This document shows, piece after piece, positions 16,082-23,008 of a stretch of DNA of 64,000 bases (its first letter is position 1; each line of letters starts with the position of its first letter). Source of the DNA: Gemmatimonadota bacterium (GTDB taxonomy: Bacteria; Gemmatimonadota; Gemmatimonadetes; Longimicrobiales; Gaopeijiaceae); the NCBI GenBank assembly GCA_022827345.1, contig JAJDTB010000066.1, forward strand, positions 21,189 to 85,188, read 5' to 3'. A model generated the notes under the pieces. The model did not search any database. It was not told the origin of the DNA and worked only from the letters and a program-made list of their open reading frames with translations. Both the position numbers and the translations under genes were made by a program.

Positions 16082-18094
16082 TCAGCCCGACGCGGGCCGC
16101 AGCGGATGCCGGTGCCCGGTCACCTGAAATTTGAAGTTCTTCGCGGGGCTCACCTTGGGCAGCGGACTCACTTTCAGTTCATAGTCCCGGGGCACCAGCT
16201 CCAGATCCAGGTGACGGGCAAGCAGCAGTACGTTGGCCGCCAGTTGCAACTTCGACCAGCCCGACCCACCGCAGACATGCGTCCCAATGCCGAATGGCAC
16301 GTAGGCCCCGGTCTGTCTGTGCTCGTTGCGCGGCTCCGCGTAGCGGTCGATATCGAACCTGTCCGGTTCCGCGAAGTACTCGTCCATGTAGTGCGTAGCG
16401 GAATAGGCGACCATGCAGGTGCTGTAGGCCGGTACCTCAATGCCCTGGACCTCGAAGGTATTCATGGCCGTGCGCAGGTGCACCGGTATGACCGGGTGCT
16501 TTCGCAGCACTTCCATGGTAAAACGGCGCGTGGCATCGATCGCCGTCGGATCAAGGTCCACCGCAGTCGGATCCCCGCCATCGAACAGCGCGTCCGCCTC
16601 GGCCGTGATCTGCTCCCGATAGTGCGGGTGTTTCAGCAGTTCGTAGATGGCGAACGCCATCGCGCTTCCCAGATAGTGGCCTGCGATGATCGGGGCGATG
16701 AACGCGAATCCCAGATCGGTCTCGGGAAGGAACTGGGGATCGGCCTGGTGCAGCTCCATCAGATCATCCACCAGGTCCCGGCGCTTGCCCTCCCGCTGCC
16801 CCGGTGTGTGGGTCGCGTGGACCTGGGCGTACAACTCCAGCACACGGTTCTTGTATCGCTTCATCTTCGGCGTGCGGAGCATGAACTTGGGCAGCACGCC
16901 CATCACATGCACAAGCAGCGCCCTGTACTCGAATTTCAGCAGGTCATCGAGTATGTCCGAAGGTTCGATGCTCACGCTGAGATGGGCGATCTGTTCACCG
17001 ATCAGTCTCTGGCAGGCCATTTCGCCCGCGACGACGTCTCCGACTCCCCAACCGCGGAAAGAGCCTCGGCCGAACGCGAACAGCTCATGCAGCCGGTCCT
17101 TGACCACCGCGCGGGAATTGCCGGCACGCACGGCCCTGCGCATGCGGAAGTGATCCGCGCCGTCCAGGCTGGCGATGGACCGTGCCGTGCCCCACTCCGT
17201 CTGAAAGTCCTCCAGATAGTCGCGCGTCCTCAGGTACAGGCGGCCCTTCTTGGCGACCCATTGGTTACTTTCGACTCCCGACAACACCACCGAGTGGCGT
17301 CCCGGAGTCTTGAGCTTGAAGACCGGCCCGAGCTCCTTGTTCTTTTCCGCGATAAACTTCGGCAGGTTGCCGGCTCGGAACGACTTCGACGAGAGGAGAT
17401 CCCACAAACCCACCTCGGGCATGGGGCGGCGCCTCGTGGCACGCATGCTCTTGGGGGGCCGGTATGACGTGCGCACGGCCGTCGCGATGGCCCTTGCGAT
17501 CATATCGATCCCGCTGTAAAGCTCGATCAGACCCTCGGCTTCTTCGTACTCGTCTGGCTCCAGCATGGCGCGGAAGCCGTCACAGTAGTGAACGAGTCCG
17601 ATGATGGCGACGTCGCGGGGCTCCGGAATCTCACCGTCGAATAGGGTGCGAAAGATCCGGCCCTTGATCTCCACGCCGGCCCTGCCGTCCACCAGAGGGT
17701 ATCGGCCGGTGCGCGCGACCTTTTTGGACAGGGTCCAGAACCCGCCATCGTCGGACTCGAAGATGCCCATACTGACCAGACGGGCGACCGCCTCGTCGCT
17801 GATCGCATCCGCCCCCCTGGCGACGCGTTCGACCCAGTACTGCGGAGTATGTACCGTGCCGGTGTTGTCGCATCGCACGATGTCCTCGAGCGTGGGATCC
17901 AGCAGATTGTCCCCCGTGGGCGTCGGGTCGGTCAGAAAGAGCTTCTCGAGGTCGGAATCGATCCGGTCCTCGAGGGACAGTTCCAGCAGGACGCTGCCCG
18001 CCAGCGCACACGACATCCTCCACTCGGGGATCGGCACGAAATAGCCCGAGTCATCGCTGTGCAACAAGAGGAGCAGTTCTTCGGGGAATCTCAT
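16082..18094 (-). CDS. GPP34 (GOLPH3-like)-cytochrome P450 fusion, copy 1
   Basis: A 670-residue two-domain protein. Residues 1-210 match the GPP34/GOLPH3 fold: EELLLLLHSDDSGYF, LAGSVLLELSLEDRI, then PTGDNLLDPTLEDI, closely paralleling the TGD-LLD block of human GOLPH3. The PI4P-binding Arg90 position reads Ala. Residues 230-665 are a cytochrome P450: ExxR as EVLR (E528-R531), the PERF-like segment EPDRFDIDRY, and the heme loop FGIGTHVCGG with C608. The I-helix lacks the usual acid-Thr pair (AGHYLGS, 471-477). The ATG at 18094 was chosen because the GPP34 domain begins there. It is last in a Rieske-P450-P450 run and 104 bases from copy 2. Confidence 0.85.
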   Translation of the reverse strand: MRFPEELLLLLHSDDSGYFVPIPEWRMSCALAGSVLLELSLEDRIDSDLEKLFLTDPTPTGDNLLDPTLEDIVRCDNTGTVHTPQYWVERVARGADAISDEAVARLVSMGIFESDDGGFWTLSKKVARTGRYPLVDGRAGVEIKGRIFRTLFDGEIPEPRDVAIIGLVHYCDGFRAMLEPDEYEEAEGLIELYSGIDMIARAIATAVRTSYRPPKSMRATRRRPMPEVGLWDLLSSKSFRAGNLPKFIAEKNKELGPVFKLKTPGRHSVVLSGVESNQWVAKKGRLYLRTRDYLEDFQTEWGTARSIASLDGADHFRMRRAVRAGNSRAVVKDRLHELFAFGRGSFRGWGVGDVVAGEMACQRLIGEQIAHLSVSIEPSDILDDLLKFEYRALLVHVMGVLPKFMLRTPKMKRYKNRVLELYAQVHATHTPGQREGKRRDLVDDLMELHQADPQFLPETDLGFAFIAPIIAGHYLGSAMAFAIYELLKHPHYREQITAEADALFDGGDPTAVDLDPTAIDATRRFTMEVLRKHPVIPVHLRTAMNTFEVQGIEVPAYSTCMVAYSATHYMDEYFAEPDRFDIDRYAEPRNEHRQTGAYVPFGIGTHVCGGSGWSKLQLAANVLLLARHLDLELVPRDYELKVSPLPKVSPAKNFKFQVTGHRHPLRPASG

Positions 18095-18198
18095 TCCATG
18101 TACCTTGGCCGTACCGCAGCTGTCAACCAGCCCGCCGTCCCAAAGAAAATAGCCCCTTGACACCCCGGCAGGAACCGTGGCTCGTTCGCATCCAGGTG

Positions 18199-20226
18199 TC
18201 AGACCAGCACCTCGCGCAACTGCTTCGCCACTCGGAAGTGCAGCTTCTTGCTTGGCTTCATCGACGGGAACGGGCTGAACCGGTGCTTGTAGTTCTTCGG
18301 CGCAACCTCGAGCGTGAAGTAGTGTGCGATCATCAGAACGTTGACCATCAGCTGCAGCTCCATCCACCGGAAGCCGAGGCACCGGTGCGTGCCCAGCCCG
18401 TACGGCGCGTACCCGGGACCGCGGTGCTCGTAGCGCGGCGGCAGATAGCGGTCGATATCGAATTTGAAGGGATCCGGGAAGACATCCTCCATGTAGTGCG
18501 GCGCCGTCTGGACAAGAACCAGCCGCGCGCCAACGGGCAGTTCGCAGCCCTCCACCACGCACGAGTTCATCACGTTTCGCATGGAAGCCGGTACGATCGG
18601 ATACATGCGCAGGCACTCGGTAATGAAGCGGTGGGTGACGTCCACCGCGGCCGGGGTGAAGGCGTCGCCGTCGGGATCGCCGTCGGCGAACAGGGCATCG
18701 GCTTCACTGCGGATCCTGGTGTAGTACTCGGGCTGCGACGCCATTGCGTACAGCACCAGGCTGAATGCGTCACCGAGATACACGCTGGCGATCAGCGCCG
18801 CCGACAGGGCGAAACGCAAATTGGTCTCCGGCACCAGCGCAGGATCACTCTCATTGAGACTGAACAGATCATCCGCGAGATCCCGCGGGCAGCCGGCCCG
18901 CTGCGCGGGTGTATGAACGCTCTGAACACGCGCGAGGAGCGTGTCGATGGCCTTCGCGGTGCGCTTCATCGCCGGGGTCTTCAGTGCGAATCCCGGCAGG
19001 AGTTTAATGATATGGACGATGAGCGCCCGTTCCTTGAACGCCATCAGGTCATCGAAGATATCCTGCGAATCGACGCTGACGGAGAGCGGTGAGATCTGAC
19101 CGTTGATCATTCCCCGGCACATGGATCGTGCCTGGAAGGAATCGCCGACCTTCCAACCGGACATGAATTCGCGGGCATAACGGTAGATGTCATCCACCTG
19201 GCCTTGCAGCCTCCTGCGCGAGTACGCCGGCGCCAGGGCCTTACGAAGTCGGAAGTGGTCGGCGCCGTCCAGCGCAGGCAGGACCCCGGACGCACCGTAG
19301 ACCCTTTCGAAGTCGGCAAAGTAGTCTCTTGCCCTGAGATACATGCGCCCGTGCCGGTTGGCCCAGTGGTTGACCTCCGGTCCGGCGAGGTAGATCATGG
19401 GCTCCCCGACCTGCATCGGTAGCCTGTACACGGGACCGTATTTGCCCGCCAGCCCGGCAAAGAGCGCGGGAAGGTTGCCGTCGCGCACGTGGGGACTGCG
19501 CAGCAGGTCACGCAACTTGACGGACGGAATCCGCTTGGTCAGGCGGGAGTGCCGGAGCATGGGCGCGGTGGCGTTGTGCACGACCGCCTCGGCAATCGAA
19601 CGGCCGATGAGATCCATCTTGCAGATGAACTCGATGCGATCCTCGGCCTCTTCATCGAGCTTGAACATGAACCGAAAGACGTCGCAGGTGTTGACGAGGC
19701 AAATGATGATGACGTCTCTCGGACCGGGAATCGAGTCGGTCAGGATCAGGTTGCCGATGCGCGTCTTGGTGAATTGGCCGGCGGTGGCTTCCTCGGGTCT
19801 GCCGTACGGATCCGGCCGCCAGGCGCTGCGTGCCAGCGTCCAGAACTCGCCGTCGTGGTATTCCAGGACCTCCAGCTCCACCAGGCGGTCCAGGGTCTTG
19901 TCGATGACGGACTCCGCGCGGAGAGCGAACCGTTCGATCCAGTACCGGGCGTTCCGTTGGCGTGGCTCCTTCGCGATCTCTTCCAGAAAGGGATCGAGGC
20001 AGGGGTCGCCCGTCTCGGAATCGTCGACGACGAAGAGCGATTCCAGGTCGGTGTCGATGCGCGACATGAGAGAGAGCTCCGCGAGGACGGCGCCGATCAC
20101 GGCGCAGTTCAACCGCCAGCCGGGAACCTGGTGGAAGTAGCCGTTCTCCTCATTGAGGAGCATAAGGATGAGCTCTTCCGGCAGCGTCAGCGTCTGCGTA
20201 GTCGGAGCTTGTGTGGCAACAGCCAT
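18199..20226 (-). CDS. GPP34 (GOLPH3-like)-cytochrome P450 fusion, copy 2
   Basis: A 675-residue paralogue with the same architecture as its downstream neighbour. The GPP34 domain (about 15-225) shows PEELILMLLNEENGYF, IGAVLAELSLMSRI and ETGDPCLDPFLEEI. The P450 domain (about 240-670) has ECLR (E537-R540), DPFKFDIDRY and the heme loop YGLGTHRCLG with C616. The I-helix reads IASVYLGDA (479-487), so the Thr that normally protonates bound oxygen is absent here too. An AAGGA Shine-Dalgarno lies 8 bases before the ATG. The gene starts 30 bases after the Rieske oxygenase gene ends, implying one transcript. GPP34 domains bind membranes and phospholipid headgroups in eukaryotes; the role in this fusion is unknown. 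Confidence 0.85.
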   Translation of the reverse strand: MAVATQAPTTQTLTLPEELILMLLNEENGYFHQVPGWRLNCAVIGAVLAELSLMSRIDTDLESLFVVDDSETGDPCLDPFLEEIAKEPRQRNARYWIERFALRAESVIDKTLDRLVELEVLEYHDGEFWTLARSAWRPDPYGRPEEATAGQFTKTRIGNLILTDSIPGPRDVIIICLVNTCDVFRFMFKLDEEAEDRIEFICKMDLIGRSIAEAVVHNATAPMLRHSRLTKRIPSVKLRDLLRSPHVRDGNLPALFAGLAGKYGPVYRLPMQVGEPMIYLAGPEVNHWANRHGRMYLRARDYFADFERVYGASGVLPALDGADHFRLRKALAPAYSRRRLQGQVDDIYRYAREFMSGWKVGDSFQARSMCRGMINGQISPLSVSVDSQDIFDDLMAFKERALIVHIIKLLPGFALKTPAMKRTAKAIDTLLARVQSVHTPAQRAGCPRDLADDLFSLNESDPALVPETNLRFALSAALIASVYLGDAFSLVLYAMASQPEYYTRIRSEADALFADGDPDGDAFTPAAVDVTHRFITECLRMYPIVPASMRNVMNSCVVEGCELPVGARLVLVQTAPHYMEDVFPDPFKFDIDRYLPPRYEHRGPGYAPYGLGTHRCLGFRWMELQLMVNVLMIAHYFTLEVAPKNYKHRFSPFPSMKPSKKLHFRVAKQLREVLV

Positions 20227-20256
20227 TGCTATGTCCTTCCAGCGATCTCGCTCCGT

Positions 20257-21366
20257 TTACCCGCCGCCGGACACACGGTCCACCGGAGTCAGGGCGAGGC
20301 GCCGCGCCCCTCCGGCCGTCTTCCCCCGCAACTCCGGATAGAACTGCCGACAATACAGGCGATACTTGCCAATCGGGCCGTCGGCCCGGGAGAGCCGGGG
20401 CGGGACCTTGTACCGCTTGCGGTGCCAGATGACTACATCCTGCTGGACGAACCGCCTCTCCTCCGACAGGAAAAAGCGTGACAACAGCCTGTGGCGCAGC
20501 GGCACGGGCAGGAATCCAAGGCCTGCGAAGAATCGCCCCGGCCTGCGGATTTCCCGCACCTGGGTAGCCAGCGTCAGTTCCAGCTGCATTTCGGCCACTG
20601 GGGTCGCGAGGACCCACATTCTCGCGTCCATGCCGACCGTCTTTTCGTGGATTTCGACGAATGAGAACCCCAACCCGTGAACGTGGGTGTCGACCGAGAT
20701 ATCGGAGTGGATGTTGATCACACGCGCGATCCTGCGGACGTTCTTGAAATCGAAGCAACTCTTCAGGTAGGCACCGTCGATTGTGACAGGTGCGGTCGGT
20801 TCGACGTCGTGATACCCGTGCGTATAGCCCAGGTGCTCCAGGTCCACGGAGTTTTCCGTGGTTTCCTGCGGATGGCCCCGGAACCGCAGCGTCGTGGAAC
20901 GCAGGCTGCTCCAGTCCGTGCCGGTGGGCGGTTCCTCAGGAAGGTGCCACTGCGGTGCGCGGCCGCCGCTTCCATACCAGGCGAAGACCATCCCGAGGAT
21001 CTCGGTGGTCTCGTAGACCTCCAGCTTCGCGGCTCTCGGAGCGGGTGCATGGGGAGCGACGACACACTGCCCGGTCGCGTCGAACTGGAAACCATGGAAT
21101 GGACACACCAGGCAGCCATCGCGCACCATGCCCCCGACAGTCGGTCCCAGGTGTGATCCCAGGTGCGGGCAGTACGCGCCGGCCACGCAGATGCGACCCT
21201 GATCGTCGCACCAGGCGATGATGTCCTGGCCCATCCAGGTCTTCTCGATCAGCCTCTTGTCGAGAAGGGTCTTGCGATCCGTGACGAAGTACCAGCCCTC
21301 GGGGAAGGGCGGCAACTCTTCGAACTGACTGGATGGTCGTTCCCTGGTCCTGGTGATCATAGTCAT
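20257..21366 (-). CDS. Rieske non-heme iron oxygenase, KshA/DAF-36-like
   Basis: A 369-residue Rieske oxygenase alpha-subunit. The [2Fe-2S] ligands are C66 and H68 (CPHLGSHLG) and C88 and H91 (CPFHGFQ). The catalytic iron is probably held by H178, H183 and D311, with D175 as the bridging Asp (VDLEHLGYTH). The CPHLGSHLG form and overall length resemble the sterol-type group (KshA, DAF-36/cholesterol 7-desaturase). There is no TM segment. The ATG at 21366 has GAGGGG upstream. It is first in a run with two P450 fusions, and all three are oxidoreductases needing electron donors. No ferredoxin or reductase gene is nearby. Confidence 0.87.
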   Translation of the reverse strand: MTMITRTRERPSSQFEELPPFPEGWYFVTDRKTLLDKRLIEKTWMGQDIIAWCDDQGRICVAGAYCPHLGSHLGPTVGGMVRDGCLVCPFHGFQFDATGQCVVAPHAPAPRAAKLEVYETTEILGMVFAWYGSGGRAPQWHLPEEPPTGTDWSSLRSTTLRFRGHPQETTENSVDLEHLGYTHGYHDVEPTAPVTIDGAYLKSCFDFKNVRRIARVINIHSDISVDTHVHGLGFSFVEIHEKTVGMDARMWVLATPVAEMQLELTLATQVREIRRPGRFFAGLGFLPVPLRHRLLSRFFLSEERRFVQQDVVIWHRKRYKVPPRLSRADGPIGKYRLYCRQFYPELRGKTAGGARRLALTPVDRVSGGG

Positions 21367-21461
21367 TTCAATCCCCTCGTTCCGAAGGCTGCGCACCCGT
21401 AGAACGGGCCGCGATCCGACCGGTGTACCGTTTGTGACGGCGCACCTGCCGCAATAGTCCC

Positions 21462-21489
21462 TTGCCGGAAGCAATATCTGAAATATAGT
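21462..21489 (+). promoter_or_regulatory. candidate promoter in divergent region
   Basis: TTGCCG at 21462-21467 and TATAGT at 21484-21489 with a 16-base spacer, 52 bases before the beta-propeller gene. It lies in the 175-base divergent region that must also hold the Rieske-P450 operon promoter. The overlapping 13-mer ATCTGAAATATAG (21476-21488) recurs at 44424-44436. Confidence 0.35.
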
Positions 21490-21541
21490 TGAACGGGCCG
21501 GGGCGTCGCACGGACGCTTCCCCCACCGCAGTGCCCACAGG

Positions 21542-22774
21542 ATGAGAAAACCACCCCTGACACGCCGGGATGTTCCCGGCCCCGGCCCCCGGGCCATGAT
21601 GCTGGCGACTCTGCTTTGCGCCTGCGCCCCACCCGTCGACGGTCCGCCGGCGGTGGTCGTGCGCGACAGCGCGGGCATTGCGATCGTCGAGTCGTTCCGG
21701 CCGGCCTGGGGCGATTCGGCGCGGTGGCGGATCGATCCGGAACCCCTGATCGACCTCGCGGAGTCCGGGACCGGCGATCCCCACAACTTCTACGGGGTCC
21801 GCAGTGTGAGGCGGCTGTCGGACGGATCGCTGGTGGTCGCCAACCGCGGCTCCAATGAGATCCGGATGTTCTCCGCCGATGGCGCGTTCGTACGCTCGGC
21901 GGGCGGAAACGGCGAGGGTCCCGGCGAATTCAGCAACCTGCAGCAGATCGTACTGGCGGGCGATTCCATCATCGCTCGGGACATCCGCTCTCGCGTCGCG
22001 CTGTTCGGACCGGACCTGGAGCACATCCGCACACTGCAGCTGGACGACTACGTTAGCGACCTGCGGTATCTGGGGGATGGCATCATGGTTGTGCAGGCGG
22101 TGATGCACTTCCCTGAGCTCTACGGGCTGGTCCGCTACCCCGAAGCGCTCCTCCCTTATGACCTGGAGGGTACGCGCGGGGACAGCATCGGATCGACGCC
22201 CGGCGCCGAAAGCTATGTGACCGAGATTCTCAGCGGGACGCCTCTGTTCGTCAAGCGGGCACTCGTGGAAACGCACGGCGGAAGGATCTACGCCGGTGCA
22301 TCGGACCGCATGCAGATCGAGGAGCTGGACTCGCTCGGCGACACCGTTCGCATCCTGCGTATTCCGGATTTCCCGTTGTCGCTGACGGCGGAGCAGGTCG
22401 AGGCCGAGCGGCAGGCCAGGCTCGACATTCCGCTGCCGCAGGGAGTGACGTCGCTGCCCCCGCACCTCGTCGATGCGCTGGAGAACATGCCGTCGCCGGA
22501 GACGCGGCCAGCCTACAGGAGCATGCGGGTGGACCCGACGGGGGCGATCTGGCTGAGCCCATTCCTTGGTTTCAGCGAGGAGGGCGGCCCGGAGGACTGG
22601 CAGGTGCTGGACGCCGATGGTGCCTGGCTCGGGAGCGTCGAGGTTCCCGCGGACTTCCGGGTGATGGACATCGGCATCGACGAGATTCTCGGGGTTTGGA
22701 CCGACGAGCTGGATGTGCAGCACCCGCAGGTGCGGCGGCTGAGCCGGGATGGGGTATATTCGGTCGACAGGTAA
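21542..22774 (+). CDS. six-bladed beta-propeller lipoprotein
   Basis: A 410-residue exported protein. An N-terminal basic stretch is followed by LATLLCAC, a plausible lipobox with the modified Cys at 28. The rest consists of beta-propeller blades of the NHL-like type. The motif GGNGEGPGEF (about 120-129) is characteristic of the six-bladed beta-propeller family that is abundant in Gemmatimonadota and Bacteroidetes. Repeated D-x-x-G-x-x-x-x-V and SDGSLVVAN-type strands support the propeller. Likely role is ligand or carbohydrate binding at the cell envelope; no catalytic residues are evident. It is divergent from the Rieske-P450 operon. Confidence 0.7.
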   Translation: MRKPPLTRRDVPGPGPRAMMLATLLCACAPPVDGPPAVVVRDSAGIAIVESFRPAWGDSARWRIDPEPLIDLAESGTGDPHNFYGVRSVRRLSDGSLVVANRGSNEIRMFSADGAFVRSAGGNGEGPGEFSNLQQIVLAGDSIIARDIRSRVALFGPDLEHIRTLQLDDYVSDLRYLGDGIMVVQAVMHFPELYGLVRYPEALLPYDLEGTRGDSIGSTPGAESYVTEILSGTPLFVKRALVETHGGRIYAGASDRMQIEELDSLGDTVRILRIPDFPLSLTAEQVEAERQARLDIPLPQGVTSLPPHLVDALENMPSPETRPAYRSMRVDPTGAIWLSPFLGFSEEGGPEDWQVLDADGAWLGSVEVPADFRVMDIGIDEILGVWTDELDVQHPQVRRLSRDGVYSVDR

Positions 22775-22810
22775 CCCGGATCACAAACCCTCGAACCAGG
22801 GAGAAGGATC

Positions 22811-23008
22811 GTGCCCTTCGGCATTGGCTTCCGTGAAATGGTGTTGCTTCTGATCATGATGGTGATCGTGGTGGGTGTACCGCTCATGATCTACAGGAAG
22901 CACGCCCGGCTGGGCAGCTCGAGCCACGATGAACTCGAGGAAGCGAAGCGGGACTTCGAGCGGGAACTCGAACGGATGAAGCAGCGCGAACGGCTTCCCA
23001 GAGGATGA
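22811..23008 (+). CDS. small single-pass membrane protein
   Basis: A 65-residue protein with a GTG start behind a strong GGAGAAGG Shine-Dalgarno. Residues 9-28 form one TM helix (MVLLLIMMVIVVGVPLMIY), followed by a charged, probably coiled-coil tail (DELEEAKRDFERELERMKQRE). Its stop overlaps the start of the next gene by four bases (ATGA), indicating translational coupling to the secreted glycosidase. I do not recognise a family. A role in assembly or anchoring is possible but unsupported. Confidence 0.6.
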   Translation: MPFGIGFREMVLLLIMMVIVVGVPLMIYRKHARLGSSSHDELEEAKRDFERELERMKQRERLPRG

